Below, one piece after another: positions 35,029 through 44,533 of a stretch of DNA of 64,000 nt. Numbering within the stretch: the first letter of the stretch is position 1; every line of letters starts with the position of its first letter. The stretch is from positions 550,389 to 614,388 of the forward strand of contig DKPJ01000011.1 of assembly GCA_002480085.1 (NCBI GenBank), read 5' to 3'. The DNA comes from Enterobacteriaceae bacterium UBA7338. GTDB lineage: Bacteria; Pseudomonadota; Gammaproteobacteria; Enterobacterales; Enterobacteriaceae. The notes under the pieces were generated by a model. It was not told where the DNA came from. It made no database searches and worked only from the letters and a program-made list of their open reading frames with translations. The translations under genes were made by a program, and so were the position numbers.

Positions 35029-36597
35029 TTAACTCACACGTAGCTGAAAGAAACGCACCGAGTCGCGCAGATGTTCACTCTGCTCGGTCATCGAGTGGGC
35101 GGCAACCGCAGCCTGCTCTACCAATGCCGCGTTCTGCTGGGTAACCTGATCCATCTGCTCAATAGCGATGCTGATTTCCCGAATACCCTGGTGCTGCTCG
35201 TTGGATGCGGTGGAGATCTCCGCCACGATGCCCGTAACTTTATTCACCGAGCTAACAATCTCCTCCATTGCCCGGCTGGCGGTATCGGCGTAGCGGGATC
35301 CTTCGGTAATTTTATCCACCGTGCCGTCAATCAGCGTTTTGATCTCTTTCGCCGCATCGGCGCTCTTCTGCGCCAGGTTGCGCACTTCACCCGCCACGAC
35401 GGCAAAGCCTTTACCCTGTTCCCCGGCGCGTGCTGCTTCAACCGCCGCATTCAGCGCCAGAATATTGGTCTGGAAAGCGATACCTTCAATCACGGCAATG
35501 ATATCGACGATTTTCTGCGAGCTGTCGGAAATTTCATGCATGCGCTTGAGCATATCGTGCACCTCTTTACCGCCTTTCACCGCGGTATGCGATGTCTGAC
35601 GCGCCAGCTCGCTGGCCTTATGTGCGTTCTCGGCATTGCTCTTCACGTTTACGGTGATCTGCTGCATGTTGGCCGAGGTCTGCACCAGCGAAGCAGCCTG
35701 CTCTTCGGTACGCTGGGAGAGATCGCTGTTGCCCATCGCAATTTCGCTGGCCGCCAGCGAGATAGATTCGCTGCCGTGAATGATGCCGTTGATGATTTCG
35801 GCCAGCCTGCCGTTCATAAATTTGATGGTGGCCAGCAGGCTATTATGGTCGTTGGCGTTGAGCGCAATGTCGGTATTCAGCTTGCCGGCGGCAATCTGCT
35901 GCATAATATTCACCGCATAGGCCGGTTCGCCACCCAGCTGACGCGAGAGGTTGCGTGAAATGAACAGGGCAATGATCCCGGTTGCAACCAGCGCCAGCAC
36001 CAGCAGGCCAGAGAGCAGGTATAACGCACGCTGATACCCCTGGGCGGAAGCTTCACCCGCACGGTTCCCGATGGCCACTTCCATATCCACCAGCGTAGCG
36101 AGATCCTTCATCAGCTGGGTGCGGTATTTCGCGGAGACTGCGCCACTGATTTTGGCTGCCTCATCGAGCCGCTCATCATTCACTGCGTCAATGACTTTAC
36201 CGTTAACGTCTACAAAGTGAGTGAAGTTCTCCACTACCCGGCCGAACAGCCCACGCATCTCTTCCGGCAGATCGCGGGCAATAGCGGTGTAGTGCTTCTG
36301 CGCATTAAGGAAGATATCCTGGTTCTGCAGCAGCTCCAGACGGTGCTTTTCACGCTCCGGCATGGTCGGCGAGTTGATGTACTGGATCTGCTGGAGACGC
36401 ATTTCCGACAGCACGCCGCGCATCTCCAGCGAGTAGCGAACGCCGGGCAGGCGATTTTCACGATATTTGTCGATGTGCTGGTTGCTGATGTTGAGCTGAT
36501 AGATGGCGACCATGCCCAGCAGCAGCATCATGACGATAAGAATAGAGAAACCGGTTAAGAGTTTGGTTAAAACCGTAGCCTGCGCGAATTTTTTCAT
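35029..36597 (-). CDS. Methyl-accepting chemotaxis protein (4HB sensor)
   Basis: A 522-residue receptor. It has TM1 near residues 12-33, a four-helix-bundle periplasmic domain (about 35-190), TM2 (193-213), a HAMP domain and a classical signalling hairpin tip (QTNILALNAAVEAARAGEQG). It ends FFQLRVS with no NWETF-type pentapeptide. The ligand cannot be told from sequence. About 250 AT-rich bases separate it from the divergent cyclase gene at 36852; I see no further gene there. Confidence 0.9.
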   Translation of the reverse strand: MKKFAQATVLTKLLTGFSILIVMMLLLGMVAIYQLNISNQHIDKYRENRLPGVRYSLEMRGVLSEMRLQQIQYINSPTMPEREKHRLELLQNQDIFLNAQKHYTAIARDLPEEMRGLFGRVVENFTHFVDVNGKVIDAVNDERLDEAAKISGAVSAKYRTQLMKDLATLVDMEVAIGNRAGEASAQGYQRALYLLSGLLVLALVATGIIALFISRNLSRQLGGEPAYAVNIMQQIAAGKLNTDIALNANDHNSLLATIKFMNGRLAEIINGIIHGSESISLAASEIAMGNSDLSQRTEEQAASLVQTSANMQQITVNVKSNAENAHKASELARQTSHTAVKGGKEVHDMLKRMHEISDSSQKIVDIIAVIEGIAFQTNILALNAAVEAARAGEQGKGFAVVAGEVRNLAQKSADAAKEIKTLIDGTVDKITEGSRYADTASRAMEEIVSSVNKVTGIVAEISTASNEQHQGIREISIAIEQMDQVTQQNAALVEQAAVAAHSMTEQSEHLRDSVRFFQLRVS

Positions 36598-36851
36598 AGT
36601 GACAACTTAGAAGAGAAAGGTATGACTAATAACGGCAGATATCGGGAAAGCATTGATCTAAATGGTTGATCGATATCACATAAATGAATGTTTTTTATTT
36701 TTTGAAATGATATTTTGAATTTGTTTTACATTGTTATGAATGCGGTGTTGAATTGACGTAAACAATTTGCAATAGGGCATCCGTCTTAATCTGCGCATTG
36801 ACTACGGCATTGTGTGCTTTACTGAAGAAAAGGAACCATGGAGGAGTGACA

Positions 36852-38405
36852 ATGAAAGTCGGAAAACGTATCTCAAACGCGCTGGCGTTAAACTCCTCTC
36901 TTGGTCGCACTATTAGCCTGTTTATGGCAGGGCTGCTCATCGCAGGAGTGGCCACCAGCGCATGGACATTAAAACGTTCGTGGGAGCGAACCGTTGAGGA
37001 GAGCGAGCGTAACGCCATCAACCTGTCGGTCTCCCAGGCGCGCCAGGCGGAGGATACTTTTCTGCAATCCGAGCTGGCGCTGCGGGATATTCGCCGCAAC
37101 GTGCCGCAACAGGGCATCTCGGCCATCGATGAGGCCAAATTTAATCTTTACCTCAGTGAGATTAAAGAGCGCCTGCCGCAGCTGCATGGCCTGTTTGTCT
37201 ATGATTCACAGGGAAACATGAAGTCCACATCGTTTGGCCACCAGCCCGCTATTGCAAATAATGCTGACCGGGAATATTTTGTCTATCACCGCAAAAATGG
37301 TCATAACAGTGTCCATATAGGACATGTGATCCGTAGCCGTTCAACCGGCGATCTGATCATTCCCGTGTCGCTGCGCCTGAATGATGCTGCCGGCGGCTTT
37401 GCAGGCGTTGGGCTGGCTACGGTGAAAATTGATTACTTCCGCCACTTCTATAGCTACTTTGAGCTGGGCAGTCGCGATCTGCTTGCCATTCTGAACACCG
37501 ATGCGACGGTCCTCTACGCCCGGCCGTTTAACGACGATGTGATAAACCGTAATATCTCGCATAGTCCGCTGTTTACCCAGGAGCTTATTCGTCACGACCG
37601 TGGCAATGCGACCTGGAGATCGAGTATCGATCGCGTTGAGCGTATATTTGGTTTTGCCCGCCTTGAACGCTACCCGCTGGTTGTGGCGGCTGGCTACGAT
37701 AAGCCTGCGCTGTGGCATAACTGGCTACGCGAGAGCCTGCCAGATATTGTTCTTAACGCCATGCTGCTGTTAGGTACCCTGGTGATGGGGGCGCTGATCT
37801 TCAGGGTGGTGAGGGTGAACGTCAGGGATCAGACGGAATTAACCATGCTGCGTGATGAGCTGACCAGTATAAACCACACGCTACAGACGATGGCGCTGGC
37901 CGATGGCCTGACAGGGCTGGCGAACCGCCGGCAGTTTGATCTTTTCCTCTCTCAGGCGCTTAAAACCGCTTCGCTGACCGGCAGGCCGGTAGCGTTGATT
38001 ATGCTCGATATCGACTACTTCAAGCGCTACAACGACTTTTACGGCCACGTGGCCGGAGATAACTGCCTGCGTCACGTCGGCGAGGTGTTGCAGAAGCTCA
38101 ACCTGCGCCAGTCCGATCTTATTGCCCGCTACGGCGGAGAGGAGTTCGCTATCGTTCTGCCAGATACCGATCGCGACGCGGCGTTTAACATAGCCCAGCG
38201 CGCCGTAGCCGCCGTGCGTGCCGCCCAGCTGCCGCACAACGAATCGCTGGCCGGTATCAAGGTCGTCACGCTTAGCGCGGGTTGCTACAGTTTTATCCCT
38301 CGCGGCAGCGATGACGATGCGCGTTTGTTAAAAGAGGGGGCCGACGCCGCGCTCTATAGTGCGAAAGTGGCGGGCCGCAATCGCGCCGTTATCTCTGAGA
38401 GCTAA
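36852..38405 (+). CDS. Membrane diguanylate cyclase with periplasmic sensor
   Basis: A 517-residue protein with TM1 (about residues 19-40), a periplasmic Cache-like sensor (45-290, HIGHVIRSRSTGDLIIPVS), TM2 (about 295-320) and a GGDEF domain with signature GGEEF at 428-432 and I-site RQSD. The ATG follows GAGGAGTGACA; the frame is open 18 codons earlier without support. It is divergent from the neighbouring chemoreceptor and is the fourth cyclase within about 10 kb. Confidence 0.87.
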   Translation: MKVGKRISNALALNSSLGRTISLFMAGLLIAGVATSAWTLKRSWERTVEESERNAINLSVSQARQAEDTFLQSELALRDIRRNVPQQGISAIDEAKFNLYLSEIKERLPQLHGLFVYDSQGNMKSTSFGHQPAIANNADREYFVYHRKNGHNSVHIGHVIRSRSTGDLIIPVSLRLNDAAGGFAGVGLATVKIDYFRHFYSYFELGSRDLLAILNTDATVLYARPFNDDVINRNISHSPLFTQELIRHDRGNATWRSSIDRVERIFGFARLERYPLVVAAGYDKPALWHNWLRESLPDIVLNAMLLLGTLVMGALIFRVVRVNVRDQTELTMLRDELTSINHTLQTMALADGLTGLANRRQFDLFLSQALKTASLTGRPVALIMLDIDYFKRYNDFYGHVAGDNCLRHVGEVLQKLNLRQSDLIARYGGEEFAIVLPDTDRDAAFNIAQRAVAAVRAAQLPHNESLAGIKVVTLSAGCYSFIPRGSDDDARLLKEGADAALYSAKVAGRNRAVISES

Positions 38406-38844
38406 TTAACGCTTCAGTTTCGAGATAAAGGGAATATTACGAAATTTATTTTCCCACGGCAGGCCGTAGCCAATAAGCAGATCGTCGTTCTCCATCTCCC
38501 AGGCGTAAAACTGCCGGAAAGGAATATCAACTCTGCCGGGCTTAACGAATAGCGTGGCAATGGCTAACGATTTCGGTGAATAAGTGCTGGTGAGATACTC
38601 CACCAGCCGCTTCATCGTCCCGCCGGACTCAATCGCATCATCGACAACGATCACATCTTTACCGTTGATATCGATAGTGGGGTAAAAAACAATTGCTGAC
38701 TGATTGTTGCGGTCGCCGGGGGTATGCGGGCAGGATATTGTGTCCATCGCGATAGTGAAATTTAACTTTCTGACCAGATCGGCAGTAAACAGAATACCGC
38801 CCGGCACCACGGTAATTAGTGGTTATCCATTTTATTTCATCCAT
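38406..38844 (-). pseudogene. Broken phosphoribosyltransferase
   Basis: The frame ending at 38406 encodes a type I phosphoribosyltransferase core, with the PRPP motif VIVVDDAIESGGTM and a hydrophobic core VVPGGILFTADLVRKLNF. It has no initiation site of its own. A plausible N-terminus (MDEIKWIT) starts at 38844 in a different frame and joins it only through a frameshift near 38810, with about 30-40 residues of the expected N-terminal region missing. I read this as a gene damaged by a small deletion or frameshift. A downstream GTG start would leave a 134-residue remnant. Confidence 0.6.
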
Positions 38845-38912
38845 AGACAGGAATTATTGATACACTCTACCGCAGGGATCTGAGCTATTTAATTAAAAAT
38901 AAAGGACAAAAT

Positions 38913-39323
38913 GTGACTTCAGTCAAAAGCTTAAAAGCTAAATACCCGCAGGCACAAGCATGGGCCATTGGCGACAGCGCCGAGCTGGCAAACGAGCTGG
39001 CCGATCTGGTGGTTAAGGGGAAGAAGACCGCATCGTGCGGCTCGCTAGCCGCGTATCAGTCTGAGAATAATCCACCCAAAGTGGGCAGCTACCATATTAT
39101 TCTCAACGGCCAGCAGGAGCCGGTGTGCGTCATTCGCATCACGTCGCTGCGCCTGGTCAGGTTCTGCGACGTCGATGAAGCCTTTGCCCGTAAAGAGGGC
39201 GAAGGCGATCTGAGCCTGACCTACTGGCGCACCGAGCATCAGCGTTTCTTTACGCAGGCAGGAGGCTTTTCGGAAGAGATGGAGCTGGTTGCCGAAGAGT
39301 TTGAGCTGGTTGAAGTGGTTTGA
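38913..39323 (+). CDS. ASCH-domain protein
   Basis: A 136-residue ASCH (PUA-like) protein with the expected KGKKTASCGSL and PVCVIRITSLRLVRF blocks. ASCH proteins bind RNA or modified nucleosides, and some are amidohydrolases of N4-acetylcytidine. The specific role here is unknown. It starts at GTG after AAAGGAC; the ATG two bases earlier is out of frame and stops at once. Confidence 0.85.
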   Translation: MTSVKSLKAKYPQAQAWAIGDSAELANELADLVVKGKKTASCGSLAAYQSENNPPKVGSYHIILNGQQEPVCVIRITSLRLVRFCDVDEAFARKEGEGDLSLTYWRTEHQRFFTQAGGFSEEMELVAEEFELVEVV

Positions 39324-39325
39324 TA

Positions 39326-39366
39326 TGTAGGCCCGTGCAAGCGTAGCGCCGCCGGGCAAGCCGCTA
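39326..39366. repeat. Degenerate REP element
   Basis: TGTAGGCCCGTGCAAGCGTAG followed by CGCCGCCGGGCA, a REP-type sequence between convergent genes. Confidence 0.65.
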
Positions 39367-39370
39367 CGTG

Positions 39371-39907
39371 TTAGTTAGCAAATTCCTTCAAGTCGTTAAA
39401 CACCTCATCCCAGAACGCCGATTCGCTTTCATAACCGACCATGTTCCGCATCATGAACGCCCCCTCGGTAGCCAGATAGGCGATCCTGCGCCTTCTGGAC
39501 GCCTCATCTGTGGCCGTCAGGTCGCCAAACCGCTCTCGATACCAGTTGACCATGCTTTCGCTTTGCGTCCCGGCCTGGGCGGCCAGCAGGGTCAACGTTC
39601 TGATCCCGGCCTCGGAGGTCTCCTCCTCGGTGGCGATGATATGGGTCAGCAGGCGGGCTTTGGCATCGGCGTTTGCGGGCAGCAGCGTGCGGTAGCGCGC
39701 CTGCTCTTTTTTTAGCCAGCGTTCCAGCAGGGCATCCAGAACTTTCTCCCGGGTGCCAAAAACCGACTGCACGCTGGCCTTCGAGATGCCGGATTCTGTC
39801 GCGATAGCGCCAAACGACAGGGCGGCTGCCCCCTCGCGGCCCAGCACGTTCTCCGCTGCATCCAGCAGGCTTTCCCGGTCTATGGTTTTTGGTCGTGCCA
39901 CGGGCAT
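39371..39907 (-). CDS. TetR-family regulator
   Basis: A 178-residue TetR repressor with an N-terminal helix-turn-helix (residues about 8-55, GAIATESGISKASVQSVFGTREKVLDAL) and a helical effector domain. It is divergent from a PACE efflux gene, and an ATACG-GT-CGTAT palindrome lies between them, so autoregulation and control of that pump are likely. Confidence 0.85.
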   Translation of the reverse strand: MPVARPKTIDRESLLDAAENVLGREGAAALSFGAIATESGISKASVQSVFGTREKVLDALLERWLKKEQARYRTLLPANADAKARLLTHIIATEEETSEAGIRTLTLLAAQAGTQSESMVNWYRERFGDLTATDEASRRRRIAYLATEGAFMMRNMVGYESESAFWDEVFNDLKEFAN

Positions 39908-39926
39908 CTCCCCAATATTGATTTAA

Positions 39927-39938
39927 ATACGGTCGTAT
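39927..39938. promoter_or_regulatory. TetR-type operator palindrome
   Basis: ATACG-GT-CGTAT, 20 bp upstream of the tetR start in the divergent region with the PACE gene. This is a common TetR operator form. Confidence 0.55.
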
Positions 39939-40015
39939 GTTAACTTGCCAGCCAGTTAACCACCAGGTCTGGGATCAACGTAATCTCAGCCATATCATCG
40001 CACATGAGGTTCACG

Positions 40016-40447
40016 ATGTTCTATCTCAAACCGGTTCCCCGCCGGCTCACCTATGTCGCTCTCTTTGAGCTGATCGCCATCTTCTTCTCTTCACTGCTGC
40101 TGTCAGGCATGAGCGACGGTGACGTGGCAAGCTCTCTGCCGGTGGCGGTAACTACCTCCGTTGTGGCCGTCGTCTGGAACTACATCTACAACACCCTGTT
40201 TGAGCGCTGGGAGAGAAAGAACAACATTCAGCAACGCACGCTTCTGATCAGGATCGTGCACACCACGCTTTTCGAAGCGATGTTTATCATTCTGATCGTG
40301 CCGTTCTTTATGTGGTTCTATGACGTCGGCCTCGTGAAAGCCTTTATGATGGAAGTTGGCCTGCTGACCTTCTTCTTTGTTTATGCTTTTGTGTTCACCT
40401 GGCTTTTTGATCGGGTATTTCTGCGCCAGCCCGTTCCCGCTATCTAA
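40016..40447 (+). CDS. PACE-family efflux transporter
   Basis: A 143-residue inner-membrane protein with four membrane segments and two tandem bacterial transmembrane pair (BTP) units, including WNYIYNTLFERWE and a C-terminal VFTWLFDRVF. PACE pumps (AceI type) export biocides such as chlorhexidine, and possibly polyamines. The ATG at 40016 follows GAGG; a start at 40004 is possible. It is divergent from a TetR gene. Confidence 0.85.
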   Translation: MFYLKPVPRRLTYVALFELIAIFFSSLLLSGMSDGDVASSLPVAVTTSVVAVVWNYIYNTLFERWERKNNIQQRTLLIRIVHTTLFEAMFIILIVPFFMWFYDVGLVKAFMMEVGLLTFFFVYAFVFTWLFDRVFLRQPVPAI

Positions 40448-40450
40448 GCA

Positions 40451-41068
40451 TTAGCGGGCAGCAATAATCGGCACATGGGGCGCAGCGTCCAGCGGCAGAT
40501 GGCCGCTGAGGCGCGGGTCGGCCTGAACCTCTACTCGCCGTTCGTAAGGTTCGAAACCAGAGCGAATATAAAAACCAAGCGCGGAAGGGTGATCGAAGGT
40601 GCAGGTATGTACCCAGAAACGCTGAACAGGCTTCGCCCAGGCTAATTCCGTTGCCGCGCTCATCACCGCCCGGCCAATGCCCTTACCGGTGACGTCCGAC
40701 GTCAGCCCGAGAAAGACCAGTTCAACCTCCTCGGGTTCGCTGAAGTCCAGCTCCATCAATCCCACGTCCTGGCCGCTATGGTGGATAACGTAGATCTCCC
40801 GATTGGGATTTTGCAGGACGCTAATAAGCGTCTCATCGCTCATGATGAGACGTGAAAACCAGAGCCAGTTCGCGCCCACCTTGCGAAACAGGCGGCGGTA
40901 AGCGTCAGGATCGCGCTCCGTTAACGGCTGTAACGAAAACCCTTCCGGCAGAGGGCGCGGAGCACCAGCAGGCTTCTCGCGCATTTCAAGACAGGTGACG
41001 ACCGTGGCGATATGGCCCGGTGCAATGTTGGAGTATCCAGTAGGGACAGTTTGCGCGATGTCTTTCAT
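40451..41068 (-). CDS. GNAT-family N-acetyltransferase
   Basis: A 205-residue acetyltransferase with the acetyl-CoA loop motif VTGKGIGRAVM near residue 133 and a FDHPSALGFYIRSGF block. The substrate is unknown. The ATG chosen (MKDIAQ) follows AGGAGAGAG; the frame runs 22 codons further without support. It is convergent with the PACE gene, 3 nt away. Confidence 0.8.
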   Translation of the reverse strand: MKDIAQTVPTGYSNIAPGHIATVVTCLEMREKPAGAPRPLPEGFSLQPLTERDPDAYRRLFRKVGANWLWFSRLIMSDETLISVLQNPNREIYVIHHSGQDVGLMELDFSEPEEVELVFLGLTSDVTGKGIGRAVMSAATELAWAKPVQRFWVHTCTFDHPSALGFYIRSGFEPYERRVEVQADPRLSGHLPLDAAPHVPIIAAR

Positions 41069-41214
41069 TCTCTCTCCTGAGCGTTTAAGAATTATTATTA
41101 AACCCATCATCCCAGAAGGGCACGGCGCTTTCAAAGTGAATATTTGCTTTATCTTTCAAAAATAGGAGTGATATAACTTTATAAAAGTTAAAGAAAAAGG
41201 GAGCCATAAGAAAA

Positions 41215-41670
41215 ATGTTTGACGTTATAGAAATTGAGAAGGATTCAGAAGAATTAGCGATATTAGTCGGTGAGCTGGATGCATTTCAAAGTACGCTTTA
41301 TCCCGCCGAGAGTAACCACTGCCTCGATTTTTCCACGGTTAAAGAGGATGATATTCGTTGCATTATTGTGCGTGACGATAAAGGTGAAGCGATCGGCTGC
41401 GGGGCCATTTTTCTTCAGGGGGATAGCGCCGCGGAGATCAAGCGCGTCTATATTCGCCCGCAGTATCGGGGTAATAAAATAGGCGAGCGGATCGTCTCCC
41501 GCCTGGAGCAGCTTGCGGTTCAGTCCGCCTGCCGTGTCCTCCGGCTGGAGACGGGCATCCTTCAGCAGCCAGCCATCACGCTCTATCAACGCTGCGGATA
41601 TCAGCTGTGCGACCCGTTCCCGCCCTATAAAGAAGATCCCCTGAGCCTGTTTATGTATAAGAATTTATAA
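41215..41670 (+). CDS. GNAT-family N-acetyltransferase
   Basis: A 151-residue acetyltransferase. The acetyl-CoA loop is RPQYRGNKIGERIV near residues 82-95, and the ITLYQRCGYQ block follows. The substrate is unknown. Its last codons overlap the stop of the convergent nudK-like gene by 6 nt. Confidence 0.82.
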   Translation: MFDVIEIEKDSEELAILVGELDAFQSTLYPAESNHCLDFSTVKEDDIRCIIVRDDKGEAIGCGAIFLQGDSAAEIKRVYIRPQYRGNKIGERIVSRLEQLAVQSACRVLRLETGILQQPAITLYQRCGYQLCDPFPPYKEDPLSLFMYKNL

Positions 41671-42249
41671 AATACCCTTCAGGGCAACGTGATACAGCAG
41701 CATAATAGTTTTGCCGTCAACAATAAGGCCGCTTTCAACGGCGGCTAATGCTTCAACAAGCGTCATCTCCAGCACCTCAATATCCTCGCCTTCGGCTTCG
41801 ATACCGCCACCCGCGCCAGTTCGATCGCCGGCCTGGTACTCGGCGATATAGAAGTAGAGTTTCTCCGTCACGGAGCCAGGACTCATATAGGCTTCGAAAA
41901 CCTTCTCTACCCGCGAAACGCTAAACCCTGTCTCTTCTTCCGCCTCGGCTTTAATACGGCTTTCCGGATCCATGTTATCCAGCAGGCCTGCGGCCGCTTC
42001 GATCAGCAAACCATCATGTCCATTCACATAGACCGGAAAGCGAAACTGGCGCGTAAGGATCACCGTTCGTCGTTGCCGGTTATAGAGCAGGATAGTGGCA
42101 CCGTTGCCCCGATCGTACACCTCGCGACTCTGCTGCTGCCAGTCGCCATTCTGGCGCTGTAGCGCAAAGGTATATTTTTTTAACGTGTACCAGTCGTCGG
42201 AAAGGGTTTGGCTGTTGATGATACGTACTTCTGCATGTTTTGATTGCAT
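41665..42249 (-). CDS. NudK-type Nudix hydrolase
   Basis: A 194-residue Nudix protein resembling E. coli NudK (GDP-mannose hydrolase) in length and in blocks such as REVYDRGNGATILLYN. The Nudix box runs GLLDNMDPESRIKAEAEEET, with Ala in place of the usual Arg/Lys before the first catalytic Glu. It is likely to hydrolyse a nucleoside diphosphate sugar. It is convergent with a GNAT gene. Confidence 0.8.
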   Translation of the reverse strand: MQSKHAEVRIINSQTLSDDWYTLKKYTFALQRQNGDWQQQSREVYDRGNGATILLYNRQRRTVILTRQFRFPVYVNGHDGLLIEAAAGLLDNMDPESRIKAEAEEETGFSVSRVEKVFEAYMSPGSVTEKLYFYIAEYQAGDRTGAGGGIEAEGEDIEVLEMTLVEALAAVESGLIVDGKTIMLLYHVALKGIL

Positions 42250-42334
42250 GATAGCGCTCCGATAGGTAGATTAGCCATCATAAACAGCACTACCGTGCAA
42301 ATTCAAGATATTTCGTGCAACCATGGGAAACCCT

Positions 42335-43090
42335 ATGCTCACCAGTCAACGCAAACAGCTGATACTTGAAAAACTTGCCGCCGAGGGCCAGGTTCTGTCA
42401 AAAGATCTGAGCGCCTATTTTGACGTGTCGGAAGATACAATCCGCCGTGACTTACGCGAGCTGGCGGCAGAAGGGCAGTTGCAACGGGTGCACGGCGGCG
42501 CGCTGCCATCATCATCGGCGGTCGCCACATTTTCAGAGCGAAAATCGCTAAAAATAGAGGCTAAACAGCGTGTTGCCCGCAAAGGCGTCGAGCTGATTTC
42601 CGACGGGCAGGTGGTGATTATTGATGGCGGAACCACAACGTCGGAGCTGATTACGCTGCTGCCGCCGCAGCTGAGGATTACCGTTATTACGCACAGCCCG
42701 AGCATCGCCCTGGGTCTGGTGACGCATCCGACCATTGAGGTGATCCTGATTGGCGGGCGTCTCTATAAGCACTCCATCGTCACGGTAGGCGCTGCCGCAA
42801 TTGAGGGTATGAGTAACATCCATGCCGATCTGTTTTTTATGGGCGTGACCGGTATTCACCCGGAAGCGGGGTTAACTACCGGGGATTATGAGGAAGCGTG
42901 CATCAAACGTGCATTTTCCGGCAGGGCTGCCGAAACGGTGGTGCTGGCCTCGCCGGAGAAAATTAACACCGCATCGCCTTTTGTCATTGGCGAGCTGTCG
43001 CTTATCAATACGCTGGTGGTAGAGGATGAGACTGATAAAGGCTGGATCCGATCGGTAGAGGAGCAGGGCGTCTCCGTGATGAAAGCCTGA
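42335..43090 (+). CDS. DeoR-family sugar-type regulator
   Basis: A 251-residue DeoR/GlpR-type regulator. The N-terminal helix-turn-helix (residues about 4-55, LSAYFDVSEDTIRRDLRELAAEG) is followed by a DeoRC sensor domain with the GGTTTSELI phosphate-binding loop. It should respond to a sugar phosphate. No obvious sugar operon adjoins it, so its target is unknown. An in-frame ATG at 42323 is an alternative start. Confidence 0.83.
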   Translation: MLTSQRKQLILEKLAAEGQVLSKDLSAYFDVSEDTIRRDLRELAAEGQLQRVHGGALPSSSAVATFSERKSLKIEAKQRVARKGVELISDGQVVIIDGGTTTSELITLLPPQLRITVITHSPSIALGLVTHPTIEVILIGGRLYKHSIVTVGAAAIEGMSNIHADLFFMGVTGIHPEAGLTTGDYEEACIKRAFSGRAAETVVLASPEKINTASPFVIGELSLINTLVVEDETDKGWIRSVEEQGVSVMKA

Positions 43091-43156
43091 GTCGGATAGC
43101 TCATCAGGCCCGCCATTTATAAGCTAACCTTACTCCTTAACAAAGAGGAGAAAAAG

Positions 43157-43456
43157 ATGGCTGATTCAACCCTGATCGATACCCTGCAATTTGGTCCTGA
43201 AGGCGCACCAACGCAAAAATATGAGATTTATGGCGACGATGAGCAGACGCCAACCTATGCGTTGATTTACCAGCAGCGGGACGGCAGCTGGCAAAAGCTG
43301 GATGAGACGCTGAGCTTTGCTGTGAAAGAGGAGCAGGAAGAGGCGACTAATACGCTGGACTATGGCTCTGGCGATCCGCTCCCGGACCTGCGCGACCTGG
43401 TTACCGAGGCTAAAGAGCGTTGCGAACAGCACTGGCACAATACGCCCCGCAGTTAA
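43157..43456 (+). CDS. Hypothetical acidic 99-residue protein
   Basis: Preceded by a strong ribosome site (AAGAGGAGAAAAAG). The product is soluble and acidic, and rich in Glu and Gln (VKEEQEEATNTLDYG). I do not recognise a family. It stands alone between the DeoR gene and a convergent AraC gene. Confidence 0.6.
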   Translation: MADSTLIDTLQFGPEGAPTQKYEIYGDDEQTPTYALIYQQRDGSWQKLDETLSFAVKEEQEEATNTLDYGSGDPLPDLRDLVTEAKERCEQHWHNTPRS

Positions 43457-43494
43457 TTCCCGCCACGCCGGGATCTATCCCGGCGTTATCTCTT

Positions 43495-44379
43495 TCACGA
43501 CAGCTTACGTAACTGGTTGGCATGCCTGGCGGGTGACATACCAAAGATGCGCACATAGTCACGGCTGAACTGGGACGGACTCTCATACCCCACATGAAAC
43601 CCCGCGCTGGCAGCATCTACCGCATCGCTCACCATTAGCCTGCGTGCCTCCTGTATACGCAGATGGGTGCGGAACGCAATAGGGCTCATGGTGGTGACGG
43701 CCTTAAAATGATGATGGAAGGCTGAGCGGCTCATTCCGGCAATGCTGGCTGCCTGCTCGATGCGGCACGCTTCACGAAAGTGCGTTCTGATCCAGATAAT
43801 CGATCGGGCAATCTGATTAAGCCTACTCTCGGCCTGGGTCATATGGCGGATAATATTACCCTGTGGTCCCGTCAGCAGGCGGTAAAGGATTTCGCGGAGG
43901 GTCAGCGGGGCAAGGGCATCAATATCGTGAGGCGTATCCAGCAGGCTGGCGAGGCGTACGGCAGCATCAAGCAGCTCTGGCGTCGTCTTATTTAACATAA
44001 TGCCCGCCGGGGGATCCTGCACATCGGTTAGTGCGCCAGGATAACAGATCGCCAGCTCTGACAGCGCGGCCATATCAAAATCGAGCTGCAGGCAGAGGTA
44101 AGGGCGTTCCTCTGTAGCCTCTATGACCGAGCCCATGACCGGCAATTCGACCGAGGCGATCAGGTAGTTTTCCGCATTGTAACGGTAGGTGGCCTCACCG
44201 AGACGCGCCTCCTTAGTCCCCTGAGCCACAAGGCAGAGCGTTGGCGTATAGATCACCGGCATCGGCATGGTCGGCGACGAGGCGCGTATCAGCGTCACGC
44301 CGGGCAGGGTGCTGGGGTAGGTCCCATCCGCCGGAGTATGGCGTTCGATAATGTCAACGAGAGCATTTAGTCTGTTCAT
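43495..44379 (-). CDS. AraC-family regulator (AraC_N type)
   Basis: A 294-residue regulator with an N-terminal AraC_N domain (residues 1-165, SSPTMPMPVIYTPTLCLVAQ) and a C-terminal double helix-turn-helix (ACRIEQAASIAGMSRSAFHH; AASAGFHVGYESPSQFSRDY). It is divergent from an aldo/keto reductase gene, a pairing often seen with such regulators. I chose MNRLNAL; the open frame runs 23 codons further. Confidence 0.82.
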   Translation of the reverse strand: MNRLNALVDIIERHTPADGTYPSTLPGVTLIRASSPTMPMPVIYTPTLCLVAQGTKEARLGEATYRYNAENYLIASVELPVMGSVIEATEERPYLCLQLDFDMAALSELAICYPGALTDVQDPPAGIMLNKTTPELLDAAVRLASLLDTPHDIDALAPLTLREILYRLLTGPQGNIIRHMTQAESRLNQIARSIIWIRTHFREACRIEQAASIAGMSRSAFHHHFKAVTTMSPIAFRTHLRIQEARRLMVSDAVDAASAGFHVGYESPSQFSRDYVRIFGMSPARHANQLRKLS

Positions 44380-44533
44380 AAGCAGGCATGTTATCCCTGA
44401 ATAGCAACCCCGAAAAGAGAGCTTCGCCCAGGCTGGACGATCGTGCAATCATCGCGGACATCCTCTCTATCCCGTTAAGGGCGTTCTGTTAGAGCATGAT
44501 AGCCGAACCAACACTTTTAGGAGATCGGACATC

